Shown here one piece after another: positions 25,900-35,109 of a stretch of 64,000 bases of DNA. The first letter of the stretch is position 1. Each line of letters begins with the position of its first letter. Origin of the DNA: Parapedobacter lycopersici_A (GTDB taxonomy: Bacteria; Bacteroidota; Bacteroidia; Sphingobacteriales; Sphingobacteriaceae); NCBI RefSeq assembly GCF_040395035.1, contig NZ_JBEBRB010000005.1, positions 29,124 through 93,123 on the forward strand, in the 5' to 3' direction. The position numbers were made by a program, and so were the translations under genes. The notes under the pieces are model-generated. The model had not been told where the DNA came from and did no database searches. It saw nothing but the letters and a program-made list of their open reading frames with translations.

Positions 25900-26853
25900 T
25901 CAGGTAAGCTGCCGGTATCGTTTTACACGTCTCTTTTCCGATGCAGATCGATAATACTGATACAGCAGCACACCTGTCAGCACAAAGCTAACAAAATATA
26001 AATACGAAGGAATCTGTTCTCCGAAGTCCAGGTCATCGAGTGTTTTCCCCTGCCGCTGCAGGTAAAAGGCAGATACCGTTGCCGCTCCGTTATTAAGAAA
26101 ATGGGCCAGTATCGGAAGCCAGATGTTTTTTCCCCACACCAGGAGGTATCCAAACAGCGCCCCCAGTAGCATGCGCGGCAAAAAACCGTAAAATTGCAGG
26201 TGTATCGCACTGAAAATAATGGCAGTAATCCACACGCCGGCATGGGGATTCCGGAACCACCGTGTCACAATGCGCTGCACACATCCCCGGAAAAGGAGTT
26301 CCTCACCGATAGCGGGTATAACCGCTACGACGACCAGGTTAATCAGCAACCCCCAATACGTCGTGTCGGAAAGCAGCAGTGCCGTCAGTCTTTCCAGTTC
26401 AGCTTCCTTTGCCTTCATCCAGTTTTCAATCCCCGAAAGAGCCTCGGGGAGCCGCATGCTTTCATTGATCTTAATGCTCTGGTCCAATACCGGAGCCGAA
26501 AAGAACATTATCGCAACGACCAAAAACCACAATGTGGGGTTTACCGGCGTCGTAAAATCCAGGTACCGGGTTCGCCGTTTTTCCACCAGGGCAAAAAGCA
26601 GCGCGGGGATGACGAACATACCGACGCTTGAGCCGGCCTGAATGATTTTGATAAAGCCCGCATCGGGGTGCTCTCCTTCCAGCAAATGACCGATACCTGC
26701 GGCACTGCCCCCCGTCGCCGCGAAGGCAATCCCGACCGATAGCAATCCGAACACCAGGGCGCCCCCCAGCACCAACGACAGCAGGAGAATGAGTGACACT
26801 ACCGGATGATTTTCCGGCAGCCGGGCGTTAGGGGTGGTGTCAAGCGTGTCCAT
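25900..26853 (-). CDS. CPBP family intramembrane metalloprotease
   Basis: 317 residues with about eight hydrophobic helices. The Abi/CPBP motifs are present: EELLFRG with the paired glutamates, the His in FSAIHLQFYGF, and the third motif AHFLNNG. Members include Rce1-like proteases and bacteriocin self-protection proteins. Without neighbours of that kind the role is unknown. First gene of the three-gene unit ending in cdsA. Confidence 0.9.
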   Translation of the reverse strand: MDTLDTTPNARLPENHPVVSLILLLSLVLGGALVFGLLSVGIAFAATGGSAAGIGHLLEGEHPDAGFIKIIQAGSSVGMFVIPALLFALVEKRRTRYLDFTTPVNPTLWFLVVAIMFFSAPVLDQSIKINESMRLPEALSGIENWMKAKEAELERLTALLLSDTTYWGLLINLVVVAVIPAIGEELLFRGCVQRIVTRWFRNPHAGVWITAIIFSAIHLQFYGFLPRMLLGALFGYLLVWGKNIWLPILAHFLNNGAATVSAFYLQRQGKTLDDLDFGEQIPSYLYFVSFVLTGVLLYQYYRSASEKRRVKRYRQLT

Positions 26854-26915
26854 AAATGCCTGTTTTTTCCGGGGATGAAGATACGGATTGCCTATGATAC
26901 TTCCCAGATTAACCC

Positions 26916-26923
26916 TATCTTTG
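26916..26923 (+). promoter_or_regulatory. -7 box TATCTTTG for the aspartyl protease gene
   Basis: Exact TAnnTTTG match 25 nt upstream of the ATG at 26949. A TTG lies 25 bp further upstream, longer than the expected spacing. Confidence 0.5.
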
Positions 26924-26948
26924 AATAGGCTAACCGATAGGCATTTCC

Positions 26949-28148
26949 ATGAGCGCCCTGCTGATTGCTACGCTGTTTTTGCTTACGTACCTGTTTATCG
27001 CTCCACGCGCGCAGGCACAGGAAGAATACATCCGGCCGGCATCGGAAACATTGGCCACCGTGCCTTTCTCACTGGCGGCGGAAAGTGTGGTGCTGGTCCG
27101 GGGTTTGCTGGTTGGCCGTCCCGATACGCTTACGTTCATTTTGGATACCGGCAGCAGTGGCATTTCGCTCGACTCCGCTACCGCCAACCTGCTGGAATTA
27201 AAACCGGAAGTTTCAGACATCAATATCCGCGGCATTGCAGGTATAAGAAAAGCGTGGTTTCTGTACAACCAGCGGCTTGAGCTTAATGGTTATGTCATCG
27301 ACAGCCTTAATTTCCATATCAACAACTACGAGTTTCTGTCTTACGTGTACGGTACCCGGATCGACGGTGTAATCGGCTATTCTTTATTCAGTCGATACAT
27401 TGTTAAGATCAACTATGACGTAAATGAAATCGAGATCTGCTCACTGGGTACTATCCGGTATCCGCGGGGCGGGCACTTGTTGCGGCCATTCATCCGCACG
27501 CTTCCCGTTCAGTCGGCCCGGGTACGCGATAACCACCCGATTACCACGCGGTTTCTTTACGATATCGGTGCCGGATTAGCCCTGGTGCTTTCCCGGGATT
27601 TCGAACAAGACAGTACGGCCATCCGCAAATCGCGGAAGCGGTTCCAGATTCAGGCACATGGTGTTGGAGGAAAACTGGCCATGGAAATGACCATGGTAAA
27701 GGAATTCCGGCTGGGGCCGTTTCGGTTCCGGAATGTGCCGACCATGGTTTTTGACGACGTGTACAACGTAACCTCCTACCCGTATCTGGGCGGACTGATC
27801 GGCAATCAGCTTCTGAAGCGGTTTAATACGATCTTCAATTACGAAAAACGGGAAATTTACCTGAAGCCCAACAGCCTCTACCGCGAACCGTTTGAACGGG
27901 CATACTCTGGACTGGAGCTGTTTTACATAAATGGGGCGATCGTGGTAGGGTCCATCATTCCGGGCTCACCGGCCGACATCGCCGGCCTGAAAGAAGGGGA
28001 CGTCGTCATTGCGATCAATAACGACGCCAGCCAGAATTTTGTGCAATACAAGAAGACACTCATGGTTGCGCGGAAGCGCGTGTCATTCATTGTCCAGCGG
28101 AAAGATGAACTATTGGAAATACCGGTGAAACTGTTGAGCTTACGCTAG
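26949..28148 (+). CDS. Secreted retropepsin-like aspartyl protease with PDZ domain
   Basis: 399 residues: signal peptide to about AQAQ (residue 24), an aspartyl protease region and a C-terminal PDZ domain (about 320-395, with VVGSIIPGSPADIAGLKEGDVVIAIN). The first active-site motif is FILDTGSSGI near 60. The second lobe has FLYDIGAGLALVL, where Asp-Ile-Gly replaces Asp-Thr-Gly; this is tolerated in several members of the family. It probably acts in the periplasm. The 3' end overlaps the convergent zinc-ribbon gene by 9 bp. Confidence 0.9.
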   Translation: MSALLIATLFLLTYLFIAPRAQAQEEYIRPASETLATVPFSLAAESVVLVRGLLVGRPDTLTFILDTGSSGISLDSATANLLELKPEVSDINIRGIAGIRKAWFLYNQRLELNGYVIDSLNFHINNYEFLSYVYGTRIDGVIGYSLFSRYIVKINYDVNEIEICSLGTIRYPRGGHLLRPFIRTLPVQSARVRDNHPITTRFLYDIGAGLALVLSRDFEQDSTAIRKSRKRFQIQAHGVGGKLAMEMTMVKEFRLGPFRFRNVPTMVFDDVYNVTSYPYLGGLIGNQLLKRFNTIFNYEKREIYLKPNSLYREPFERAYSGLELFYINGAIVVGSIIPGSPADIAGLKEGDVVIAINNDASQNFVQYKKTLMVARKRVSFIVQRKDELLEIPVKLLSLR

Positions 28149-28889
28149 TTCCGTTTCCACTTCCTGCACCAGCCCTTCGTCCACGAGGACGCGTCCGCAG
28201 TGTTCGCAAACGATGATTTTTTTACGCTGGCGGATTTCCAGCTGCATCTGGGGCGGAATCTTGTTGTGGCAACCCGAACAGCTGTCGCGGTCAATGGACA
28301 CCACGGCAAGCCCATTCTTATAGGTACCCCTTAACCGCCGGTAAACCCGCAGAAGGCGGTCTTCAATGTCTTTTTCGGCACCATCTCCCTTGCTGATCAG
28401 CTCATCTTCTTCCTTCTGCGTTTCCGAGGTGATGGTATCCAGTTCGCTCCGCTTTATATCAAGGTCTTTTTTTGCGGTCTCCAGTGTTTCCTGGGTGTTT
28501 TCGTAAACCTCCGTTTTATTGCGGATTTCGAACTCAAACTCTTTGATTTTTTTCTCGCTCACCTGAATATCCAACCCCTGGATTTCGATTTCCTTGGTGA
28601 TTGCGTCATACTCCCGGTTATTTTTTACCTCATTGAGCTGGCTTTCGTATTTCCGGATGGCCGCTTCCGATTCCTTGATCATATTTCGCCGGTTGACGAT
28701 GGAATCTTCCAGTTCATCCAGTTCGTTGCGGACTTTCTCAATCCGGGTTTCCAGGCCGGCAATCTCATCTTCCAGGTCGCTCACTTCAATCGGTAATTCC
28801 CCCCTTACCTGGCGAATCCGGTCTATCTTGGTGTGTATGCGCTGCAGCAGCCAAAGGGCTTTCAGCTTTTGTTCTATGGTTTGTTCCAT
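28140..28889 (-). CDS. Coiled-coil protein with C4 zinc ribbon
   Basis: 249 residues: a long coiled coil (about 20-190, rich in Glu, Lys, Ile and Leu heptads) and a C-terminal zinc ribbon with CSGCHNKIPP and CEHCGRVLVD. This is the CT398/FlgZ-like zf-RING_7 family found beside Nif3-like genes in many bacteria. The role is unsettled. The ATG directly abuts the stop of the Nif3-like gene, so the two are translated from one message. Confidence 0.92.
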   Translation of the reverse strand: MEQTIEQKLKALWLLQRIHTKIDRIRQVRGELPIEVSDLEDEIAGLETRIEKVRNELDELEDSIVNRRNMIKESEAAIRKYESQLNEVKNNREYDAITKEIEIQGLDIQVSEKKIKEFEFEIRNKTEVYENTQETLETAKKDLDIKRSELDTITSETQKEEDELISKGDGAEKDIEDRLLRVYRRLRGTYKNGLAVVSIDRDSCSGCHNKIPPQMQLEIRQRKKIIVCEHCGRVLVDEGLVQEVETELA

Positions 28890-29987
28890 TTAACTGTAAT
28901 ATTTAATGGGGTTCGTGTCTATGCCCGTCAAACGGACTGCAAAGGTAGGAAATTTTTTTTGAATAATTTCCAACAATAATTGCTGCGTAAACTGTTCGCT
29001 TTCAAAATGTCCCACGTCGGCGATAACCGTTTTTCCCTCTGCATCAAAAAATTCGTGATACTTGTAATCTGCCGTTACAAAAACATCCGCACCGGCCCGG
29101 ATCGCTGGCTTTAATAGAAAACCTCCTGCACCGCCGCATACCGCCACCCGCGCTATCGGTTGACCGCGGAGCGCAGTATGCCGGATGACCGTCGCCGCCA
29201 GCTTTTCTTTCAGCAGCCCAAGAAAATCCATTTCCTCCATTGGCTGTTCCAGCTGACCGATCAACCCGCTGCCCACCGCGGGGTAATGGTTTTGCAGCCG
29301 GTAGCTGTCGTATGCCACCTCTTCATAAGGGTGGGTTTCAAAAAGGCTTTTCAAAACCGCCTGCTGACGGTCCGACGGATAGATTACCTCCACGCGGGTT
29401 TCTTCCTCGCGGTGAAGCTCGCCCTGCTGGCCGACAAACGGTTTGGTTCCCTCGCCGGCACGGAAGGTTCCGTATCCCGTTACATTGAAGCTGCAGGCGT
29501 CGTATTTACCAATATCCCCCGCACCCGCAGCAAACAATGCTTCACGTACCGCTGTCGCATGGTTTACCGGCACAAACACCACCAGCTTATTCAGCAAATC
29601 TCCTTTCGGCTGGAGGACCTGCGTCTGCCGCAGGCCAAGCCGCTCAGCGATTTTTCCGTTTACGCCCCCGGCAACATTATCCAGGTTGGTATGGATGGCA
29701 TAAATGGCGATGTCGTGTTTTATTGCCTTAATAATGACCCGCTCGACGTAATTGCTGCCATTGAACCGTTGCAGTCCACGAAAAACAATCGGGTGATGCG
29801 AAATGATCAGGTCGCAGCCAAGCCGGATAGCCTCATCGACCACTGCTTCCGTGCAATCCAGCGAAACCAGGGCATGGTGCACTTCCCGATCGGGCGAGCC
29901 GACCAGCAGCCCGGAATTATCATAGGATTCCTGGTAGGCCAGCGGGGCCAGGGATTCCAGGTAGGATGTCAGTACGTTTAACCGCAT
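28890..29987 (-). CDS. Nif3-like dinuclear metal centre protein
   Basis: 365 residues of the YbgI/NIF3 (GTP cyclohydrolase I type 2) family. It has the metal motifs DLIISHHPIVFRG and AIYAIHTNLDNVAGGVN in the N-terminal part, and VTADYKYHEF and DVGHFESEQF at the end. The middle 120 residues are the PII-like insertion found in the longer members. Metal binding is expected; the physiological reaction is disputed. It sits directly upstream of the zinc-ribbon gene, a recurring pair. Confidence 0.93.
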   Translation of the reverse strand: MRLNVLTSYLESLAPLAYQESYDNSGLLVGSPDREVHHALVSLDCTEAVVDEAIRLGCDLIISHHPIVFRGLQRFNGSNYVERVIIKAIKHDIAIYAIHTNLDNVAGGVNGKIAERLGLRQTQVLQPKGDLLNKLVVFVPVNHATAVREALFAAGAGDIGKYDACSFNVTGYGTFRAGEGTKPFVGQQGELHREEETRVEVIYPSDRQQAVLKSLFETHPYEEVAYDSYRLQNHYPAVGSGLIGQLEQPMEEMDFLGLLKEKLAATVIRHTALRGQPIARVAVCGGAGGFLLKPAIRAGADVFVTADYKYHEFFDAEGKTVIADVGHFESEQFTQQLLLEIIQKKFPTFAVRLTGIDTNPIKYYS

Positions 29988-29999
29988 ACGGCAATCGGA

Positions 30000-30455
30000 T
30001 TATTGTTCGTTCCTGAATTTTTCGTGTTCAACCAGCAGGTTCCGGAAGTTATTCACCTTCACCCAGTACCCAATAAAATAGACGAAGCTCAGCAAGGCAA
30101 CGGTGACCAGGATAAACGGCGGAAAGGGAATATTGGACAGCAGGAATAGCCAGGCGTAAAGCCGGCCCATTGCCCGCCCGGGCTGTTCTTCTTCTGCGAT
30201 TTTACGATCGTAGAACTCATTGGTCAGGGAGTCGGCCACCTGCGACGCGACCACAAAATTCCAGTAAATATTAAAGAGCGGTACCACCAGCAGCCACGCC
30301 ATCCCCGGTTTCATCAGGCGGTTTTCAGGCGCAACCAGTAACAGTGTCTTCCGCACGGTATTGGCGTAAAACACCCAGATCAGCAGCCGGATCAGCAGCA
30401 CGGCGATCACCAGCTGGATCATTTCGCCCGTCAGATTTCCATAGTCCAGATTCAT
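30000..30455 (-). CDS. DUF4328-like membrane protein
   Basis: About 151 residues from the ATG at 30455 (a GTG two codons earlier is possible). Four hydrophobic segments, with the pattern MKPGMAWLLVVPLFNIYWNF in the middle that marks DUF4328-type proteins. Function unknown. The stop is 12 bp upstream of the Nif3-like start, so it may be cotranscribed with the two genes that follow. Confidence 0.75.
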   Translation of the reverse strand: MNLDYGNLTGEMIQLVIAVLLIRLLIWVFYANTVRKTLLLVAPENRLMKPGMAWLLVVPLFNIYWNFVVASQVADSLTNEFYDRKIAEEEQPGRAMGRLYAWLFLLSNIPFPPFILVTVALLSFVYFIGYWVKVNNFRNLLVEHEKFRNEQ

Positions 30456-30500
30456 CGCCACTAAAATACGGGGATTCCGCCATAAAACCCAATGTGGTGC

Positions 30501-30971
30501 TTATTTGATGGTATCCGGACCGCGCTGCATGCGGATATGCGGAATCCCGGCGTCCATGTAGGGTTCGCTGGTCGGTGCAAACCCCAGCCTATTGTAAAAA
30601 TGATGGAGATGCTGCTGAGCGCTGATGGTGATGGCCTGTTGGCCGAATAACCGATACAATTCGCTGATACTCCGCTGCATGAGCTCGTTTCCAAGCCCCC
30701 TGTTCCGGAAATCCCGGGCAATGACGACCCGTCCGATACTGGCTTCAGTATAAGTGACTCCCGGAGGGATCAGGCGGGTATACGCCACCAGCCGTGCGCC
30801 GTGCCACGCCATCAGGTGTACCGATTGCTGGTCCCTGTCGTCCAGGTCGCTGTATATGCAAGCCTGCTCCAATACGAACACCTCCTGGCGTAACTGAAGG
30901 ATCTTGTACAACGTTTCCAGCGAAAGCGCATGGAAGGGCTTCGTCTCCCAGATTATCGATTGGTTGTCCAT
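30501..30971 (-). CDS. GNAT family N-acetyltransferase (ElaA-like)
   Basis: 156 residues. The ElaA signature is clear: LYKILQLRQEVFVLEQACIY at the start, the middle GARLVAYTRLIPPG, and the acetyl-CoA loop IGRVVIARDFRNRGLGNELM. The C-terminal FYNRLGF is also typical. Substrate unknown. Separate from the DUF4328-like gene by 45 bp on the same strand. Confidence 0.9.
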   Translation of the reverse strand: MDNQSIIWETKPFHALSLETLYKILQLRQEVFVLEQACIYSDLDDRDQQSVHLMAWHGARLVAYTRLIPPGVTYTEASIGRVVIARDFRNRGLGNELMQRSISELYRLFGQQAITISAQQHLHHFYNRLGFAPTSEPYMDAGIPHIRMQRGPDTIK

Positions 30972-31113
30972 GGGTGTTTATTCTCGACCGGTCGATCATG
31001 TCATCCGGCAGCAGGCCCGGAAAAGCCAGTCTGCGCGGCTGCCGACTGTGACGTATCGAATTGACACACAACTCATTATTGCCTTGCTCCGTTTATTTTA
31101 GTTATGCACATAA

Positions 31114-32739
31114 TTAAGGATTTTCTGGCAGATTGCCAAAATATTTCCATCCGATAACCTCTTCCATATACGTATCAATGAGGCCCACGTTAAGCATATC
31201 GTTAATATAGCCAATATGCATGTCGGGGCGGATAAGTACGGTTTTGGTGCCATCCGGCTTTATTTCGAACGCATCAAAAACCGGCTGATTCCGCGGGGAA
31301 TAAGGCAGGTAATAAAGGTGCATTTCACGGGGATATTTCTGACGCATCCATTGCCCGATGATATGCAGGTGGTGATGGCTGATGGTACCTAATAATAGCA
31401 GCACGAATCCCGGTTTTTCACACCAGCGGTGTAAGTCGGTCTGGGTTTTTGTTTTTTCGTCAAACACAGAAAGAAAAGGTAACCGGTCGCCGGCCTGTAC
31501 ACGGCGGCCCGTGGCATGGTGCACGGCAAGTCCCGCTTTCCGGTAGTGGATGGCCAGCTGTGCCGCGGTATCAAACAGCTTTTGCAGTAGTCGCGGGTTC
31601 CTGCCGATATACCGCATTCCAATTGTAAGCAACAGATCCCGTAGCGGGCTCAGCCAGTCGCGTAGACGCATCCCCAGCCCAAAGGCACTGTCGGTTACGC
31701 GAATAATGGAGCGGGCAACAGGCATCCGTTCCCATTCGTAACTATGCAGTATCCGGGGTACCATCCGCCCACTGATCACACCGGCCAGCTTCCATGCCAG
31801 ATTCACGGCATCCTGTATCCCGCTGTTCATTCCCTGGCCGCCGATGGGAGCGTGGATATGCGCAGCGTCACCAATCAGGAAACAGCGCTGCCGGGCAAAT
31901 TGCTCAGCCATCCGCCGGTGCACCACAAAGCGGCTGATCCAATGGCATTGGCTCACCGGAAGTGAAAAGCCAACCGCCTCATCCACCAGCGGCTTGATGT
32001 CTGTATAGTTGATAGCCGATCCGGTCTGGCGATTCTCTTTTTCGGGCAGCATACCGACCAGCCTGTAACGGCCTTCACCGGCCAGCGGGAAGATTCCCAG
32101 CAGGCTGTTTTGCGGCAAAAAGAAGTTTATCAGCCGATTCTGTATTCCCGTTATGTGCACGTCGGCCAGAAAAAACGCTCCCGGGTAGCGCTTTCCTTCA
32201 AAATGTATTTTCAGGCAATCCCTCACGGTGCTGTTTGCCCCGTCGGCACCGATCAGCCATTTACACTGCCAGCGTTGGACGCCGCCGTTCTGTAACACTT
32301 CCACGGTCGCAATACGGTCGTCCTGCCGGAGCGACAGCAGCCGGGTTGCCCAGGATACAGGACAAGCATGCGCCGTTAAGCGGTCAATCAGCAGTTTTTC
32401 TGTTTTTTCCTGGCCGACAAGCAGAACAAAGGGAAAAGCCGTATGAGGTTGGTCGATATCGGTAAACAGGATGCGACCCTTTCTTTTTTTCCGGCCATGC
32501 ACCTGTATGCCATACGCCGGAAACCCGTCCGCGAGCAGCTGGTCGGCCAGACCCAGCTGCCTCAATAGTTCCAGGGTCCGGGCATGAACCGCAATGGCTT
32601 TGGAGTTTCGATCCGGACCCGGTTTGGCATCGATGATGGTGGGCTGGATGCCGAAACGGAGTAACTGGGCGGCCATCATCAGGCCCGAGGGGCCTGCGCC
32701 CACGATAAGGACATCGGTATGTTTGGCGATTTCCAACGT
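31114..32739 (-). CDS. FAD-dependent monooxygenase (PheA/TfdB type)
   Basis: About 541 residues, with the start probably a TTG at 32740-32742 that overlaps the upstream RsmI-like stop. It has the FAD loop VLIVGAGPSGLMMAA, the NAD(P)H/FAD motif IGADGANSTVR near 165, and FLIGDAAHIHAPIGGQGMNSGIQDAVNLAWKL near 290. The C-terminal part is the thioredoxin-like dimerisation domain of phenol hydroxylases. Such enzymes hydroxylate aromatic or polyketide substrates. No aromatic degradation or polyketide genes are in the window, so the substrate is unknown. Confidence 0.87.
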   Translation of the reverse strand, partial: TLEIAKHTDVLIVGAGPSGLMMAAQLLRFGIQPTIIDAKPGPDRNSKAIAVHARTLELLRQLGLADQLLADGFPAYGIQVHGRKKRKGRILFTDIDQPHTAFPFVLLVGQEKTEKLLIDRLTAHACPVSWATRLLSLRQDDRIATVEVLQNGGVQRWQCKWLIGADGANSTVRDCLKIHFEGKRYPGAFFLADVHITGIQNRLINFFLPQNSLLGIFPLAGEGRYRLVGMLPEKENRQTGSAINYTDIKPLVDEAVGFSLPVSQCHWISRFVVHRRMAEQFARQRCFLIGDAAHIHAPIGGQGMNSGIQDAVNLAWKLAGVISGRMVPRILHSYEWERMPVARSIIRVTDSAFGLGMRLRDWLSPLRDLLLTIGMRYIGRNPRLLQKLFDTAAQLAIHYRKAGLAVHHATGRRVQAGDRLPFLSVFDEKTKTQTDLHRWCEKPGFVLLLLGTISHHHLHIIGQWMRQKYPREMHLYYLPYSPRNQPVFDAFEIKPDGTKTVLIRPDMHIGYINDMLNVGLIDTYMEEVIGWKYFGNLPENP

Positions 32740-33446
32740 CAATAAATCAAAAAAATTGCCGGCTTTTTATGGAAGTCATACTGCCGCTTTTTCCATTGCT
32801 GCAACGGCATACTAATAATCTGTTCATCGGGGGCCGTCAGGTTGCAGGCCACGCAAAGCCGGGTCTGCGGATTGCCTACCCGCAGAATTTCGGCCAACAG
32901 CTGATTATTGCGGAAAGGCGTTTCGATGAAGAGCTGCGTCTGCTTTTCCCGGTGTGCCGCATGTTCCATCGACTTGATTTTTCGGGTCCGCTCACCCTTT
33001 TCAATCGGTAAATAGCCATGAAAGACAAAGCCCTGTCCATTAAATCCGGAGGCCATCAACGCCAACAGGATGGAACTTGGGCCCACCAACGGGGCGACCC
33101 GGATACCGTTACGGTGGGCTTCTGCCACGATATCCGCTCCCGGATCAGCCACGCCCGGGCACCCCGCCTCGCTCATCAGTCCCACATCCCGGCCCGCCAA
33201 TAGGCCCGCAAAAAGCGCAGTGAAGTCTACATTACCCCGGACATGTTTGCCGTAATCATGTATCAACAACTCACTTTGCGGTGTCTCCAGGCCGGCCTGC
33301 TTGAGGAACTTCCGCGCTGTTTTCTCGTTCTCCACAATATACTCATCAATTGCATTGATCACACGGCCCAGATAGGGTGTAAACGAAGCAGCTGCAGCGT
33401 CTGCGCTCAACGGTACAGGAATAAGATATAGCGTTCCATAAGGCAT
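32739..33446 (-). CDS. SAM-dependent methyltransferase, RsmI-like (tetrapyrrole methylase fold)
   Basis: 235 residues from the ATG at 33446. The opening GTLYLIPVPLS, the RDVGLMSEAGCPGVADPGADIV segment and the VGPSSILLALMASGFNGQGFVFHGYLP stretch match the RsmI family, which 2'-O-methylates C1402 of 16S rRNA. It is shorter than E. coli RsmI and belongs to a Bacteroidota subgroup, so it may be a paralogue with another target. The ATG lies 3 nt after an exact -7 box, and the stop overlaps the start of the monooxygenase gene. Confidence 0.85.
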   Translation of the reverse strand: MPYGTLYLIPVPLSADAAAASFTPYLGRVINAIDEYIVENEKTARKFLKQAGLETPQSELLIHDYGKHVRGNVDFTALFAGLLAGRDVGLMSEAGCPGVADPGADIVAEAHRNGIRVAPLVGPSSILLALMASGFNGQGFVFHGYLPIEKGERTRKIKSMEHAAHREKQTQLFIETPFRNNQLLAEILRVGNPQTRLCVACNLTAPDEQIISMPLQQWKKRQYDFHKKPAIFLIY

Positions 33447-33449
33447 ATG

Positions 33450-33457
33450 CAAACGTA
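33450..33457 (-). promoter_or_regulatory. -7 box TACGTTTG, 3 nt before the RsmI-like start
   Basis: On the minus strand TACGTTTG matches TAnnTTTG exactly and is followed by three bases and the ATG at 33446. Transcription from it should start at or just inside the start codon. Confidence 0.45.
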
Positions 33458-33558
33458 ACAAAAGCGAATGACATACACATTAGTCAAACCTTCATTACAC
33501 TGGTATGTTTCTTAAATTCAAACACATTTACTAACTTGCTCAAAATTCCGATACCCAT

Positions 33559-33945
33559 ATGGCCACACAAATTACAGCCGGGGTGAAAGTTTCGGTGGAA
33601 ACAGTGTATCAGCCCGAGTATTCAAATCCTGAAAACCAGCATTACATGTTTGCTTACAAGATTACCATTGAAAACCTGGGCGATTACAGCATCCAGCTGC
33701 TGCGCAGGCATTGGTATATTTTTGATTCAAACGGTACACGCCGCGAAGTGGAAGGAGATGGTGTCGTTGGCCTGCAGCCGGTCATTGAGCCGGGAGAACT
33801 GCATGAATATGTTTCGGGCTGCAACCTCAAAAGCGACATGGGCACGATGGAGGGCAACTACCAGGTGATGCGGGAGATGGACGGCAGCTTATTTGACGTC
33901 AAAATCCCAAAATTTATGTTGATCGCACCGCATCGCTTAAATTAA
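33559..33945 (+). CDS. apaG: ApaG domain protein
   Basis: 128 residues, nearly the full length of ApaG. Typical stretches are YMFAYKITIENLG, VQLLRRHWYI-like QLLRRHWYIFDSNG, VVGLQPVIEPGE and the end GTMEGNYQVM. ApaG is an immunoglobulin-like single-domain protein linked to magnesium/cobalt sensitivity in Salmonella. Its biochemical role is not settled. It stands alone; a 508-bp gap follows. Confidence 0.92.
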   Translation: MATQITAGVKVSVETVYQPEYSNPENQHYMFAYKITIENLGDYSIQLLRRHWYIFDSNGTRREVEGDGVVGLQPVIEPGELHEYVSGCNLKSDMGTMEGNYQVMREMDGSLFDVKIPKFMLIAPHRLN

Positions 33946-34172
33946 ACGGAAGCCCCCTGCACCGCGGCCGGAGGAACCTGCGATTACCCGTTCCGCCCTG
34001 TGGTTTTCGCTTCTTTCCCATACAGGCCGCTGGCGTGTTTTTCGAAGGCAAACAAAGAATCTGCCGAAAATAAATTCCTCCGCAATCGATACGGAAGTAT
34101 TGGAAATCCTGCGTGGTCCGGTAAGGTTTTGCCGCGGACACTTGTCCGGACAGGCGGCAGTTTTCTTCGGCA

Positions 34173-34215
34173 TGAGTCCATAGTGAGTCCACAGTGAGTC
34201 CATAGTGAGTCCAGG
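34173..34215. repeat. 11-bp tandem repeat, nearly four copies, with a downstream inverted copy
   Basis: Units TGAGTCCATAG, TGAGTCCACAG, TGAGTCCATAG and a partial TGAGTCCAGG run head to tail. CTGGACTCA at 34231-34239 is the inverse of the last unit, so unit four and this copy can pair as a hairpin with a loop of about 16 nt. Confidence 0.85.
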
Positions 34216-34429
34216 TTTCCTCGTAAATTGCTGGACTCACCCCGGTGTCACCCCGGACAGAAAACCGAGAAAAGGCGAATCAATACAGACCGATTATCCC
34301 GGCGGTTCCGGACAACCTTCCCCGTTACCCGGGGAGTTGATACCAAGGTCTGCTTTCCTTCGGTTGCCTGGCTGGCGCAATGGCAACCGCTAATTCCCTG
34401 TTCACAAACTTCATAACAAGATATTTCCG

Positions 34430-34437
34430 TAAATTTG
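34430..34437 (+). promoter_or_regulatory. -7 box TAAATTTG
   Basis: Exact TAnnTTTG match 16 nt before the ATG at 34454, at the end of the 508-bp gap. It probably drives the NAD(P)-binding gene and the ABC-F gene that follows. Confidence 0.5.
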
Positions 34438-34453
34438 TACAAATTTTTGGCAC

Positions 34454-35109
34454 ATGGGCGAATCAGCGGTTGTTTTCGGCGCAACGGGATTAGTTGGCAG
34501 ACATCTGCTGGGGTGCTTGTTAAACGACCCGGTCTATTCGCGGATTATCGTTGTCACACGGAAGCCGATCGGTATAGAACATGTTAAAATACAGCAAGTT
34601 ATATCCGATTTTAATTCTATTGAATCGAAAAAAGACGAACTGGTTGCGGATTGTTTTTTCTGTTGTCTGGGAACGACGCGCAGGAATACCCCGGATCTGG
34701 ACCGCTATTATGAAGTGGACCACGATTATCCGGTATGGGCGGCCCATACGGCAAAAGCGGCCGGCGCGAAGGCATTTGTCCTGGTTTCGGCGGTAGGGGC
34801 AAACCCGGGCTCAGCTAATTTTTACATTAAGATGAAGGGGGAGACCGAACGTGACGTCATTGCAGCGGGATTGAACGGACGTATATTTTCCGGCCGTCAT
34901 TGCTGACCGGGCGCCGCGATATACCCCGGGTATTGGAGCGGGTGTCTGCCGCGCTGATGTGGGCGATCAATCCATTACTCCTGGGAAAGCTAAGCCGTTT
35001 CCGTAGTATTCCCGCGGCGCAGGTTGCCAATGCAATGGTGGCATCGAGCCACCATACCGCAGTGGGGATTATTATTTATCATTGGAAGGAAATTAAAAGG
35101 TGGCAATAA
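34454..35109 (+). pseudogene. NAD(P)H-binding oxidoreductase, frameshifted
   Basis: An atypical short-chain dehydrogenase related to NAD(P)-binding epimerase-like proteins (HTATIP2/YbjT type). The first frame (34454-34906) has the loop VFGATGLVGRHLL and runs to SANFYIKMKGETERDVIAAGL. The reading then leaves frame, and the conserved remainder continues in another frame to 35109 (TGRRDIPRVLERV through QVANAMV). Adding one T to the TTTT run at 34886-34889 restores IFFRPSLLTGRRD, as expected for the family. So it is either a recent one-base loss or a sequencing error. The end overlaps the ABC-F start. Confidence 0.85.

Larger units (their letters stand above)
33946..34453. other. 508-bp intergenic region with tandem and inverted repeats
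   Basis: No convincing gene is present. Open frames on both strands here show no family resemblance, and some simply translate the tandem repeat at 34173-34215. The region holds that repeat, its inverted copy at 34231-34239, and a 7-bp inverted pair GGTTGCC/GGCAACC around 34362-34388. The last 30 bases carry the promoter of the next gene. A small RNA is possible but not shown. Confidence 0.6.

Noticed and set aside
33914..34240. Open frames in the 508-bp gap after apaG
   Set aside because: The proteins show no family features and part of them is only the translated 11-bp repeat; frames are open on both strands.
34880..34910. Programmed ribosomal frameshifting in the NAD(P)-binding gene
   Set aside because: No slippery heptamer or stimulatory structure is seen, and homologues are ordinary single-frame genes as far as I know; a homopolymer deletion explains it more simply.
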